A stretch of DNA of 64,000 nt from Brevundimonas naejangsanensis DSM 23858 (GTDB taxonomy: Bacteria; Pseudomonadota; Alphaproteobacteria; Caulobacterales; Caulobacteraceae): NCBI RefSeq assembly GCF_000421705.1, contig NZ_ATXN01000002.1, forward strand, positions 1,402,623-1,466,622, read 5' to 3'. The notes below the pieces were generated by a model. That model was given only the letters and a program-made list of their open reading frames with translations, made no database searches and was not told where the DNA came from. Position numbers and translations under genes: made by a program. Shown in pieces: positions 18,411 through 26,499 of the stretch (within the stretch, counting starts at the first letter, position 1; each line of letters starts with the position of its first letter).

Positions 18411-18427
18411 GGCCCCAAAAAGGGGCT
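18411..18427 (-). terminator. Hairpin downstream of tRNA-Leu
   Basis: GCCCC-AAAAA-GGGGC forms a short 5-bp stem. On the minus strand the loop is a T-run. It lies 20 bases after the 3' end of the tRNA-Leu gene and may help end that transcript, though no T-tail follows. Confidence 0.3.
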
Positions 18428-18446
18428 AAGTCATTGAAAAGTCAGC

Positions 18447-18531
18447 TGGTGCCGGTGGTCGGACTCGAACCGACACTCCTTGCGGAACCGGATTTTGAGT
18501 CCGGCGCGTCTACCAATTCCACCACACCGGC
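18447..18531 (-). tRNA. tRNA-Leu (anticodon CAA)
   Basis: Read on the minus strand, the 85-base gene begins GCCGGTG and ends CACCGGC-A-CCA, giving a perfect 7-bp acceptor stem with encoded CCA. The anticodon arm GGACT-CAA-AATCC gives anticodon CAA for UUG codons. A long variable arm (GTTCCGCAAGGAGT), typical of leucine tRNAs, and a T-arm with GGTTCGAGTCC are present. The gene looks intact and is not interrupted by an integrated element. Confidence 0.95.
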
Positions 18532-18603
18532 ACGGCCTGGCTCAAGGCGGCGCAATCTAGCGACGGCGAAGGCTCCGTCAATCGAAGATCGCACCGCGCC
18601 GCA

Positions 18604-19458
18604 TCATTCGTCTTTGCGGCGGATGCGGCTGCCTGTCGAAAACTCGCCGCCGGACATGGTGTAAGAGACCCGATAGGCAATCAGGCGCGTCGGAACCGGC
18701 TCGCCGCCGCCCCCGCGATTCTCCAGTCGACCTTTTCTCGCTCCTCGTATGGCGGCCTCGCCGAAGCCGCCGTTGGTCGGAAATTCGGTCTCTACCACGC
18801 AGTCTCCAACCCGCCCGTCGGACTGGCTGAGACAGGTGATGACCGCGAAGCCCGCAGTATAGGTCCGACCCTCGGGGTATTCAGGCAGGGGAATACGCTT
18901 CCAGGCCAGGTTGACCGGCAAACCGTCGACTTCCAGCTCTTCCAATTGCTGATCGCGCGAGTCGACGAGAGGCCGCCCACACGCCGCCAAAGACTGATCA
19001 ATCGCAGCATTGGACGCGGGCAAGTTCACCAGATAGCGCAGGTTTCGTTCACCTTCGGCGCCGCCGGGCACGGTGATCGTCATCGTCCCGCCTTCGCGCA
19101 TCTGGCGCGCCAGGGGCGCCGGCAATTCCGAGAAGGCGACGCTGGGATCAGCGCCCAGCATAAAGCGTTGTTCGGCCGCGTCATTGTCGCCGATGCCGAT
19201 GACCAGGACCCGATTGGATTTATGGAAATCCTTGACCGCACTCGCCGCCGGCAAGCCGCCAACCATGACCTGATAGACGCCGCGTTGACAACGTGCGGCC
19301 AGCAGAAGTCCGTTATCGAACTGCGTATAGGCCACCGTCAGCTGTTCTTCGGGCTGAACCAACAGGTCCCAGTCTTCAGCGTCCTGAGCCGTCGCTGCTG
19401 CCGCGACGGCCAACCCCATCACGGCCGCCGCTAACCCGCGCACCACCCATGTCCTCAT
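18604..19458 (-). CDS. Periplasmic protein with TonB-C-like end, unknown
   Basis: 284 residues with a signal peptide (VVRGLAAAVMGLAVAAAATAQ). The N-terminal part of the mature protein (EDWDLLVQPEEQLTVAYTQF) is of unknown type. The last 90 residues (RTYTAGFAVITCLSQSDGRV, then DCVVETEFPTNGGFGEAAIR) resemble the TonB C-terminal-like domain used in many Caulobacterales periplasmic proteins, where a conserved Cys pair (ITCLS, GDCVV) occurs. No transmembrane anchor follows the signal, so it is not a normal TonB. Function unknown. Confidence 0.7.
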   Translation of the reverse strand: MRTWVVRGLAAAVMGLAVAAAATAQDAEDWDLLVQPEEQLTVAYTQFDNGLLLAARCQRGVYQVMVGGLPAASAVKDFHKSNRVLVIGIGDNDAAEQRFMLGADPSVAFSELPAPLARQMREGGTMTITVPGGAEGERNLRYLVNLPASNAAIDQSLAACGRPLVDSRDQQLEELEVDGLPVNLAWKRIPLPEYPEGRTYTAGFAVITCLSQSDGRVGDCVVETEFPTNGGFGEAAIRGARKGRLENRGGGGEPVPTRLIAYRVSYTMSGGEFSTGSRIRRKDE

Positions 19459-19534
19459 CGGCCCTCTCCGCTCCCTGCCTCAAGAGGGTAGCCGCTCCAC
19501 GGCTCGCCGCAAGCCCAACCGGATCAGCGTTCGC

Positions 19535-20542
19535 TCAGGCCGGCTCCACGGTCTGCTCGATGGCGCCGAACAGGGTGCGGTTCTTGTCGTCCAGCATTTC
19601 GATGCGAACGGTGTCGCCGTGTTTTAGGAAAGGGGTCTTGGCCGCGCCGGTCTGGATGGTCTCGACGGTGCGGATTTCGGCGATGCAGCTGTAGCCAAGG
19701 CCGCCTTCGGACACCGGCTTGCCGGGCCCGCCGTCGGCGTCCTTGTTCGACACCGTGCCCGAGCCGATGACCGTCCCGGCGCCTAAGGAGCGCGTCTTGG
19801 CCAGGTGGGCGATCAGGGTCCCGAAGTCGAAGGTCATGTCGACGCCCGCGTCGGCGCGGCCGAAATCCTGACCGTTGATCTGAACCAGCAGGGCGCCCGA
19901 CAGCTTGCCGTCGTTCCAATGCTCGCCCAGGGCGTCCGGGGTGACGAAGACCGGCGACAGGGCGCTGGCGGGCTTGGACTGGACAAAGCCGAAGCCCTTG
20001 GCCAGTTCGCCGGGGATCAGATTGCGGAGCGAGACGTCGTTGACCAGGCCGACAAGGCGGATCGAGGCCAGAGCTTCGTCGCGACCGGCGCCAAGCGGCA
20101 CGTCGCCGGTGACGACCACGATCTCGGCCTCCAGGTCGCAGCCCCAGGCCTCGTCCTTCAGCGGGATGGCGTCGCGCGGCGACAGGAAGCCGTCGGAGCC
20201 GCCCTGATACATCAGCGGATCGGTCCAGAAGCTCTCGGGCATCTCGGCCCCGCGCGCTTTGCGCACCAGTTCGACGTGGTTCACATAGGCCGAGCCGTCG
20301 GCCCACTGATAGGCGCGCGGCAGGGGGGCGGCGGCCTCGTGCTCGCGGAAACGGCCGCGCGGCACGGCTTCGTGCTCAAGGCTTTCGGCCAGGGCGCGCA
20401 GCAGCGGCTCGCACCGCTCCCAGTCGTCCAGCGCCGCCTGCAGCGTCGGGGCGATCAGGAAGGCGTCCGTGAACCAGTTCAGGTCGTTGGAGACGACGAC
20501 GAGGCGGCCGTCACGGCCGTGCTTGAGCGAGGCGAGTTTCAT
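19535..20542 (-). CDS. Fumarylacetoacetate hydrolase family protein
   Basis: 335 residues. FAH-fold enzymes cleave C-C bonds of acylpyruvate-type substrates; in tyrosine breakdown, fumarylacetoacetate gives fumarate and acetoacetate. The catalytic region is visible (DLEAEIVVVTGDVPLGAG and the metal-binding acidic residues around it, LVNDVSLRNLIPGELAKGFG, GSGTVSNKD). The N-terminal segment (KHGRDGRLVVVSNDL) is like bacterial fumarylacetoacetases of this shorter class. The 4-hydroxyphenylpyruvate dioxygenase gene 2.2 kb away supports a role in homogentisate breakdown, although homogentisate dioxygenase is not present in the window. Confidence 0.85.
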   Translation of the reverse strand: MKLASLKHGRDGRLVVVSNDLNWFTDAFLIAPTLQAALDDWERCEPLLRALAESLEHEAVPRGRFREHEAAAPLPRAYQWADGSAYVNHVELVRKARGAEMPESFWTDPLMYQGGSDGFLSPRDAIPLKDEAWGCDLEAEIVVVTGDVPLGAGRDEALASIRLVGLVNDVSLRNLIPGELAKGFGFVQSKPASALSPVFVTPDALGEHWNDGKLSGALLVQINGQDFGRADAGVDMTFDFGTLIAHLAKTRSLGAGTVIGSGTVSNKDADGGPGKPVSEGGLGYSCIAEIRTVETIQTGAAKTPFLKHGDTVRIEMLDDKNRTLFGAIEQTVEPA

Positions 20543-20601
20543 GAGCTGAAGCTAATCCGAAGCAGGGGCGGAGGGAAGTCTGCGCGAGGGCGGCAGGCGC
20601 C

Positions 20602-20901
20602 TCACACGGTCTGAGCGCCCGGCGGGCTGATGACGGCGCGCGCCTCGGCGCCGGTGCGTTTGGCCGGGTCGCGGACCTCGACCTCGATGATGATGGCGCC
20701 GACGGGGTCATGCGCCCACAGATAGCGACGCTCGACCTCGACCTCGCGGCCCGACGGGGCCATGCCCTCATAGGTGTCGCCCCAGGGGGTGATCGCCTTC
20801 ATCTCGACCCAGCGCAGGGCGCAGGCGGCGTCCAGTTCCTCAAGCGCCATTTCCGACAGTTCGTCGGCGTGGGGTTCGGGCGTTTCAGGGCTTACAGCCA
20901 T
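20602..20901 (-). CDS. Conserved small protein, unknown
   Basis: 99 residues from ATG 20901, overlapping the end of the upstream methyltransferase gene by 10 bases. No signal peptide or membrane segment. The sequence looks like a compact alpha/beta protein (EELDAACALRWVEMKAITPW, then GREVEVERRYLWAH and IIIEVEVRDPAKR). I do not recognise a family. The overlap implies co-expression with the isoprenylcysteine methyltransferase-like gene. Confidence 0.6.
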   Translation of the reverse strand: MAVSPETPEPHADELSEMALEELDAACALRWVEMKAITPWGDTYEGMAPSGREVEVERRYLWAHDPVGAIIIEVEVRDPAKRTGAEARAVISPPGAQTV

Positions 20902-21368
20902 CGACGGACCTTCTGGCGATAGGCGGCGTACTCGGGGCCGAAACGGGCGGACAGATAGCGCTCCTCGCGGGCGATGACGAAGCGGTCGACCACGATCAGG
21001 CAGGGGATCAGCAGGCCAAGGGCAATCGGGCTGTCCATCGCGATCGCCAGTCCCAGATAGGTGATGGCGAACCCCAGATAGATGGGGTTGCGGCTGAAGC
21101 GGTAAAGGCCGCCGGTGGCCAGAACCGTCGTCGGCTTCCACGGTTCGGGCGGGGTGCCCAGGCGGCAGAAATAGCCCGCCGCCGCCCCGTCCAGCAGCAG
21201 GCCGCCCAGGATCAGCACGAGGGCGAGGCCACGCCGAACCTCAGTCGCAAGGCCAAGCGACGGCTCGCCCAGCCACTGGCCCAACCCCCAGCCGCCGAGC
21301 AGGAAGGCGAAATAGATCGCGGGCGGCGGCACGACGACGCCCGAATGATCGCCCCTGCCCGGCTTCAT
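20892..21368 (-). CDS. Isoprenylcysteine carboxyl methyltransferase-like membrane protein
   Basis: 158 residues from ATG 21368, with four hydrophobic stretches. The C-terminal block TGGLYRFSRNPIYLGFAITY followed by REERYLSARFGPEYAAYRQK is the signature of the PEMT/ICMT family of integral-membrane methyltransferases (SAM-binding RNPxY and ExxYL...FG..Y..Y motifs). Bacterial members mostly have unknown substrates, lipid or small-molecule. It follows the isoaspartyl peptidase gene by 5 bases and overlaps the 99-residue gene. Confidence 0.85.
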   Translation of the reverse strand: MKPGRGDHSGVVVPPPAIYFAFLLGGWGLGQWLGEPSLGLATEVRRGLALVLILGGLLLDGAAAGYFCRLGTPPEPWKPTTVLATGGLYRFSRNPIYLGFAITYLGLAIAMDSPIALGLLIPCLIVVDRFVIAREERYLSARFGPEYAAYRQKVRRWL

Positions 21369-21373
21369 GGGCG

Positions 21374-22459
21374 TCAACGCGCGGCTTCTTCGTCGCCGTA
21401 GATGGCGACGCGCGCGGGCGAGGTCGAGGACACCGCGCCGCGATACATGCCCGAGGTGTTCATCGAGAAGGCGTGGACGCCGTCCTTGCCCATGACGATG
21501 ACGCCGCCGTCGCCGCCGATGGAGCCGACCTCGGCGATCTCGGCGTCGGCCGCCTGTTGTACGGAGGCGCCAGTCGCGGTGCGGCTGCAGATGTCGCGGG
21601 CCACGGTGGCGCGGATGAAGTATTCGCCCGAGCCCGTCGCCGAGACGGCGCAGCCGTCGGCGTTGGAGGCGTAGGTCCCGGCGCCGATAACCGGCACGTC
21701 GCCGACCCGGCCCCAACGCTTGGCCGTCATGCCGCCGGTCGAGGTGGCGGCGGCCAGGCGGCCCTGGCTGTCCATCGCCACGGCGCCGACGGTGCCGAAC
21801 TTGCGCTCGTCCAGCGGGGCTTCATGCAGGTTGAAGGCCAGGGGCGCGGCCGGACCCAGACGGGCCGGTTCGGCCGGAGCGCCTTCGGGGCGCGGCGGCA
21901 GCGGCTGGCCAGCGTCGCGCAAGGCCTTCAGCAGGGCCTGCCAGCGGCTTTCGGTGAAGAAGAAGCCGGGACCAACCTCTTCCAGACCCGCCGAGCGGGC
22001 GAAGGTCTCGGCGCCCTCGCCGATCAGCATGACGTGGGGCGACTTCTCCATCACCGCGCGGGCGGCGGCGATGGGGTGGCGGGTGCGGGTCAGGCCTGCG
22101 ACGGCGCCCGCGTTCAGGTCCGTCCCGTCCATGACGGCGGCGTCCAGTTCGTTCTTGCCCGCCGAGGTGAAGACGGCGCCGCGCCCGGCGTTGAACAGGG
22201 GATTGTCCTCCATCGCCTCGACGGCGGCCTGAACCGCGTCCAGCGAGGAGCCGCCGCGCGCCAGCACGGCCGAACCGGCGTCCAGCGCCGCCTGCAGCCC
22301 GGCGCGATAGGCCGCGTCGCGCTCGGGGCTCAGTTGGGCGCGCTCGATCACGCCCGCGCCGCCGTGGATGGCCAGCGACCAAGTCGGCGCCTCCTGAGCG
22401 AAGGCAGGCGCGGCCAGGACGGCGGCGGCCGCAGCAGCGGCGAAGGCGATGGACTTCAT
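21374..22459 (-). CDS. Isoaspartyl peptidase/L-asparaginase, exported
   Basis: 361 residues from ATG 22459. A signal peptide (AAAAAAAVLAAPAFAQ) directs it to the periplasm. It is a plant-type Ntn-hydrolase that autocleaves before a catalytic Thr; the site is GTVGAVAMD, with T223 the predicted nucleophile. Other family stretches include IHGGAGVI, NPLFNAGRGAVFT and RWGRVGDVPVIGAGTYA. The enzyme hydrolyses isoaspartyl dipeptides and asparagine. It is co-directional with the hppD group upstream and the methyltransferase gene downstream. Confidence 0.94.
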   Translation of the reverse strand: MKSIAFAAAAAAAVLAAPAFAQEAPTWSLAIHGGAGVIERAQLSPERDAAYRAGLQAALDAGSAVLARGGSSLDAVQAAVEAMEDNPLFNAGRGAVFTSAGKNELDAAVMDGTDLNAGAVAGLTRTRHPIAAARAVMEKSPHVMLIGEGAETFARSAGLEEVGPGFFFTESRWQALLKALRDAGQPLPPRPEGAPAEPARLGPAAPLAFNLHEAPLDERKFGTVGAVAMDSQGRLAAATSTGGMTAKRWGRVGDVPVIGAGTYASNADGCAVSATGSGEYFIRATVARDICSRTATGASVQQAADAEIAEVGSIGGDGGVIVMGKDGVHAFSMNTSGMYRGAVSSTSPARVAIYGDEEAAR

Positions 22460-22513
22460 TTCAGGCTCCCCAATGTACTGTCTGATCCCCATGCAATGGG
22501 GAGGCGGGCAAAG

Positions 22514-22699
22514 CTAGGCCTTGTGGTGCAGGCGACGCCAGAGCCGGTGGGCCAGGATCGGGGCGAAGCCGCAGACGAGGGCGGCGATCAGGACCATCCA
22601 GAACCCGCCCCCCAGCCAGTATTCGCCCGCGAGCGCCCCGGCCCCGGCCGCCAGAAGCGGGCCGAGCCAGGGCAGCCAGTGCGGCGGTCGGAACCGCAT
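22514..22699 (-). CDS. Small membrane protein, unknown
   Basis: 61 residues with two hydrophobic helices (LPWLGPLLAAGAGALAGEY and FWMVLIAALVCGFAPILAH) and a basic tail. The start codon abuts the hppD stop codon with no gap, so it is co-transcribed and probably translationally coupled to hppD. Family not recognised. Confidence 0.55.
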   Translation of the reverse strand: MRFRPPHWLPWLGPLLAAGAGALAGEYWLGGGFWMVLIAALVCGFAPILAHRLWRRLHHKA

Positions 22700-23785
22700 T
22701 CAGGCGTCGACCTTGATGACGCCGCGACGGATCTGGTCCAGCTCGATCGAATCGAACAGGGCCTGGAAGTTGCCGTTGCCGAAGCCTTCATTGCCCTTGC
22801 GCTGGATGATCTCGAAGAAGATCGGGCCGAAGGTGTCCTGGGTGAAGATCTGCAGCAGCAGGCCTTCCTCGTCCGAACCGTCGATCAGGATGCGGTTCTT
22901 GCGCATCCGCTCCACGTCCTCGCCGTGGCCCGGCAGGCGTTTGTCGATCAGTTCGAAATAGGTCTCGATAGTGTCCTGGAAGTCGACGCCGCGCGCGCGC
23001 ATGGCTTCGACCGTCTCGAAGATGTTCTCGGTCGTCAGGGCGATGTGCTGGATGCCTTCGCCGTTGTAGCGGCGGATGAATTCCTCGATCTGGGAATTCT
23101 CGTCCTGGCTCTCGTTCAACGGGATGCGGATGGCGCGGTCGGGCGCGATCATGGCCTGGGAGAACAGGCCCGTCGCCTTGCCCTTGATGTCGAAATACTT
23201 CTGCTCCTCGAAGTTGAACACCGAGTTGTAGAAGCCCGACCAGGTGCGCATCTCGCCGCGACGGACGTTGTGGGTCAGGTGGTCCAGGATCTCCAGACCG
23301 ACGCTGTTTCTGCGCTCGGCCTCTTCCCAGCCCTCGATCTCGTCCCAGGCGTCATAGAGGGAGCCGGCCTCGCCATACTGGTCGATGACGTAGAGCAGGC
23401 TGCCGCCGATGCCCTGCAGCACATAGGGGTAGTCGTTGGCCAGCGCCCCGCCATGCACGCCCTCGGCGGCGCGTGCGCCACGCGCCAGCGCGCCTTCATA
23501 GGCGGCCTTGGCGTCGGCGACGCGGAAAGCCATGCCGTTGGCCGACGGGCCGTGGTCGCGGGCGAAGTCCGCCGCCTGCGCTTTCGGCGTTCGATGGACC
23601 AGCATGGTGATGTCGCCCTGTTTCAGGCGCACCACGTCATTGGCCGGGTTCACATGGGTGGGGGTGAAGCCCATCAGCTCCAGACGCGAAATCATCGCCT
23701 CGGGCTCGGGGCCGGTGAATTCGACGAACTCGAAGCCGTCGACGCCGAGGGGGTTTTCCTGGTCGAGTTTGGCGGCGTCCTGCAT
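22700..23785 (-). CDS. hppD: 4-hydroxyphenylpyruvate dioxygenase
   Basis: 361 residues, normal length. The enzyme converts 4-hydroxyphenylpyruvate to homogentisate with a non-haem Fe(II) centre in tyrosine breakdown. The three iron ligands are visible in their family contexts: DHLTHNV, IQHIAL and the late FFEIIQR. The C-terminal part (FGNGNFQALFDSIE) is characteristic. It starts a co-directional run with a small membrane protein and the asparaginase gene. Confidence 0.97.
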   Translation of the reverse strand: MQDAAKLDQENPLGVDGFEFVEFTGPEPEAMISRLELMGFTPTHVNPANDVVRLKQGDITMLVHRTPKAQAADFARDHGPSANGMAFRVADAKAAYEGALARGARAAEGVHGGALANDYPYVLQGIGGSLLYVIDQYGEAGSLYDAWDEIEGWEEAERRNSVGLEILDHLTHNVRRGEMRTWSGFYNSVFNFEEQKYFDIKGKATGLFSQAMIAPDRAIRIPLNESQDENSQIEEFIRRYNGEGIQHIALTTENIFETVEAMRARGVDFQDTIETYFELIDKRLPGHGEDVERMRKNRILIDGSDEEGLLLQIFTQDTFGPIFFEIIQRKGNEGFGNGNFQALFDSIELDQIRRGVIKVDA

Positions 23786-24010
23786 GACGCGTCTCCTCTC
23801 TCTTATGGTTTGGCGCGGCCGGGGCCGTCATGGCGCGGCCGCTGATTGGGGCGGAACCTACTGGCGGGGCGGCATGGGGCGCAAGGCGGGTTTCAGCGGA
23901 AAGGGCGCACGTTCCAGTGTCGCAGCCGCGGCCTGACCTCTCGCCTGCATCGGCGCAGCCTGCTATCGGGCAGAACGACAAGAGGCGGGGGCCTCGATCA
24001 GGACGCCTGA

Positions 24011-24592
24011 ATGCTGCGCAAGCTCTACGACTGGGTCTTCTCTCTGGCCCGCCATCGTCACGCCACCCGGTCGCTGGCCGTCGTCTCCTTCGCCGAAAGC
24101 TCCTTCTTCCCGATTCCGCCGGATGTGATGCTGGCGCCGATGGTGCTGGCCAAGCCCGAGCGCGCCTATTTCTACGCGGCGGTCTGCACCGTGGCCTCGG
24201 TGCTGGGCGGCCTTTTGGGTTACGCCATCGGCTATTTCCTGGAGCCGGTCGGCCTGCAGATGCTGGCCTGGCTGGGCAAGGCCGATACGTTCGAGGCGTC
24301 CAAGGCCCTGTTCCAGCAGCACGGCGCCTGGGTCATCCTGATCAAGGGCCTGACGCCCATCCCCTTCAAGCTGATCACCATCGCCTCGGGCATCTTCCAG
24401 TTTAATCTGGCGCTGTTCATCGCCCTGTGCGTCGTCACGCGCGGCGCCCGCTTCTTCCTGGTCGCCTTCGTGCTCAAGCGCTGGGGGCCGCCGATGCTGG
24501 CGATCGTCGAAAAGCGGCTGGCCCTGTTCACCGTGCTGTTTCTTGTGCTGCTGGTCGGCGCCTTCTTTATGGTCAAGCTTATCGGACACTGA
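24011..24592 (+). CDS. DedA/YqaA family membrane protein
   Basis: 193 residues with four to five hydrophobic segments. The SNARE-associated/VTT-type core is visible: SFAESSFFPIPPDVMLAPMV followed later by LIKGLTPIPFKLITIASG and RGARFFLVA. DedA relatives are membrane proteins linked to lipid-carrier or phospholipid recycling and proton-motive-force maintenance; the YqaA branch is less well defined. It heads a plus-strand group with dsbB and coq7. Confidence 0.88.
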   Translation: MLRKLYDWVFSLARHRHATRSLAVVSFAESSFFPIPPDVMLAPMVLAKPERAYFYAAVCTVASVLGGLLGYAIGYFLEPVGLQMLAWLGKADTFEASKALFQQHGAWVILIKGLTPIPFKLITIASGIFQFNLALFIALCVVTRGARFFLVAFVLKRWGPPMLAIVEKRLALFTVLFLVLLVGAFFMVKLIGH

Positions 24593-24647
24593 TCGACGCC
24601 GCCCCCGGCACGGTTTATGAGAGGCGCCCGGTTCCTGTGAGGCGCAC

Positions 24648-25187
24648 ATGAGCGCGATCTACAAATTGCTGACCCGCTGGTGGACGGCCTTCGCCCTGGC
24701 CGCCGCCCTGGCCATGCTGGGCGCCGCCCATGCGTTCGAGCGGTTCGGCGGAATGCCGCCGTGCAGCCTGTGCCTGAAGCAGCGCGAGGTCTATTGGGCC
24801 GCCGTCGCCATCGCCGGAGCCGCGACCTTCTGGGCCCTGTTCAGCCGGGCCAGCCGGGGCACGCCGCGCATCGCCTCCTTCCTGCTGGCCGTCGTCTTTC
24901 TGACGGGGGCGGTCACGGCGGGTTATCATGCCGGAGGCGAGCTGAAGTGGTGGAACCTGCCCGCCACCTGCATGGCCGCGCCTTCGACCTCGATCGACCT
25001 GTCGGCGCTGACGGCGCTGCTCGACGGCACGGGCGGCAGCACGGCCTTCGTCTCCTGCGGCGACGTGCCGTGGAGTTTTGCGGGCCTGTCGATGGCGGGC
25101 TGGAACTTTGTCATCTCCCTGGCGCTGGCTATCATCAGCCTGCTGGCGGCGAAACGTCCCAAGGACGCGCGCGCGCCCAAGAGCTAA
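24648..25187 (+). CDS. dsbB: Disulfide bond formation protein DsbB
   Basis: 179 residues with four membrane helices. DsbB re-oxidises DsbA and passes electrons to quinone. The quinone-side pair is C39 and C42 (PPCSLCLKQRE) and the periplasmic pair is C108 and C137 (PATCMA and FVSCGD), so all four redox cysteines are present. It is placed 11 bases before the ubiquinone gene coq7, a fitting neighbour because ubiquinone is its electron acceptor. Confidence 0.93.
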   Translation: MSAIYKLLTRWWTAFALAAALAMLGAAHAFERFGGMPPCSLCLKQREVYWAAVAIAGAATFWALFSRASRGTPRIASFLLAVVFLTGAVTAGYHAGGELKWWNLPATCMAAPSTSIDLSALTALLDGTGGSTAFVSCGDVPWSFAGLSMAGWNFVISLALAIISLLAAKRPKDARAPKS

Positions 25188-25198
25188 GAAGGGGCGTC

Positions 25199-25789
25199 AT
25201 GACCCAATCCGCTGAAGACATCGCCGCCGCCCGCCGCATTCCTCTGCCGCGCCCCGGCGTCGGTCAGGACAAGGCGCGGCTGGCTGAAATGCTGCGCGTC
25301 GACCATGCGGGCGAGTTCGCCGCCGTCCACATCTACCGCGCCCAGCGCGCCGTGCTGGAAGGCCGCAAGGGCAAGGACGCCATCGCCGCCGACCTGACCG
25401 AGATGGAAGGGCATGAAGCCGTCCACCTGGCCCGCTTCGAGGCGCTCCTGAACGAGAACCGGGTGCGCCCGACGGCCATGATCCCGCTGTGGAAGCTGGC
25501 GGCCACGGCCCTGGGCGCCGGCACGGCCCTGATTTCGGAAAAGGCCGCCCACGCCTGCACCGAGGCGGTTGAGAGCGTCATCGAGAAACACTATGCCGCC
25601 CAGATCGAGGAAATCCGCGACCGCGACCCCGAACTGGCCGCCGAACTGACCAAGTTCCGCGAAGAGGAACTGGCCCACCACGACCACGCCATCGAGCACG
25701 GCAGCCGCGAAGCGCCCGCCTATCGCCTGCTCAGCAGCGTCATCAAGGTCGGTTGCAAGGCCGCCATCAAGATCAGCGAACGCATCTAG
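25199..25789 (+). CDS. coq7: Demethoxyubiquinone hydroxylase Coq7
   Basis: 196 residues from ATG 25199, preceded by AAGAAGGGG. Coq7 is a di-iron monooxygenase that hydroxylates 2-polyprenyl-3-methyl-6-methoxy-1,4-benzoquinol in ubiquinone synthesis. The ferritin-like di-iron motifs are present: DHAGEFAAVHIY, EMEGHEAVHLARF (ExxH), and FREEELAHHDHAIEHG. It forms a short operon with dsbB. Confidence 0.95.
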   Translation: MTQSAEDIAAARRIPLPRPGVGQDKARLAEMLRVDHAGEFAAVHIYRAQRAVLEGRKGKDAIAADLTEMEGHEAVHLARFEALLNENRVRPTAMIPLWKLAATALGAGTALISEKAAHACTEAVESVIEKHYAAQIEEIRDRDPELAAELTKFREEELAHHDHAIEHGSREAPAYRLLSSVIKVGCKAAIKISERI

Positions 25790-25796
25790 AGCGCTC

Positions 25797-25945
25797 CTCC
25801 CTCCCCTTTATGGCGAGGGTGGTCGCGTAGCGACCGGGTGGGGAGGGCTTGGTGATCCCGGCCTCGGCGCCTGCACAGCCTTGCCGCCCCCACCCGGTTT
25901 CGCCCTGCGGGCTCAACCACCCTCCCCATGAAGGGGAGGGAGAGA
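25797..25945. repeat. Long imperfect inverted repeat (interspersed element)
   Basis: The left arm (about 25797-25850) reads CTCCCTCCCC, then TTTATGGCGAGGGTGGT and CCGGGTGGGG. The right arm (about 25878-25943) is its reverse complement with a few mismatches: CCCCACCCGGT, ACCACCCTCCCCAT, GGGGAGGGAG. Each arm also contains internal hairpins. This GAGGGTGG/CCGGGTGGGG element is of the type scattered between genes in Caulobacterales. It separates coq7 and the convergent FKBP gene and may act as a terminator. Confidence 0.8.
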
Positions 25946-25959
25946 CGTCGGCGCTTGGC

Positions 25960-26499
25960 TTACCCCATCGCCGAGCCGACGCCGCGCCCGCCGCCGGGGA
26001 CCGGCGCGACGTCCAGCAGCTTGAGGCGGAACACCAGCACGGCGTTGCCGGGGATCATCGGCGGGCCGCCCATCTCGCCGTAGCCCAGCTCGGGCGGCAG
26101 GAAGAGAATCCACTCGTCGCCCGGCTTCATCAACTGCAGGGCCTCGGTCCAGCCGGGCACCACCCCCTCGGGCGAGAAGACAGCCGGTGCGCCGCGCTTG
26201 AACGAGCTGTCGAACACCGTGCCGTCGGTCAGCGTGCCTTCATAGTCGACCTTGACCAGATCGTTGCGGTCGGGGCTGACGCCGCCCGCCGGGCCTGAGG
26301 CCACGACCTTGTACTGCAGGCCGGACGGAAGGGTCTGGACGCCTTCTTCGGAGGCGTTCTGTTTCATGAAGGCGGCGGATTCGGCGGCGTTCCTGGCCAG
26401 ATCCTCGGGCGCGGCGGCCGGGCGGCCGCAGGCGGCCAGGGCCAGCAGGGCGGTCGCGGCGAGGGCGGCGGCGGGACGTTTAGCCCATGCGGAGTTCAT
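25960..26499 (-). CDS. FKBP-type peptidyl-prolyl isomerase, lipoprotein
   Basis: 179 residues. A signal peptide ends in LAAC (lipobox), so it is a membrane-anchored periplasmic folding catalyst. The FKBP domain follows: NDLVKVDYEGTLTDGTVFDS, GVVPGWTEALQLMKPGDEW, and a late FRLKLLDV strand. It begins inside the end of ilvA (20-base overlap), which suggests co-expression. A Gly-rich tail (GGGRGVGSAMG) follows the domain. Confidence 0.94.
   Translation of the reverse strand: MNSAWAKRPAAALAATALLALAACGRPAAAPEDLARNAAESAAFMKQNASEEGVQTLPSGLQYKVVASGPAGGVSPDRNDLVKVDYEGTLTDGTVFDSSFKRGAPAVFSPEGVVPGWTEALQLMKPGDEWILFLPPELGYGEMGGPPMIPGNAVLVFRLKLLDVAPVPGGGRGVGSAMG

Noticed and set aside
18434..18664. Protein-like frame VVGLEPTLLAEPDFESG
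   Set aside because: It is the antisense reading of tRNA-Leu, a well-known false gene.
21473..23845. 790-codon plus-strand frame
   Set aside because: Shadow of the asparaginase and hppD genes, rich in Gln/Arg/Gly/Asp as typical for antisense frames in high-GC DNA.
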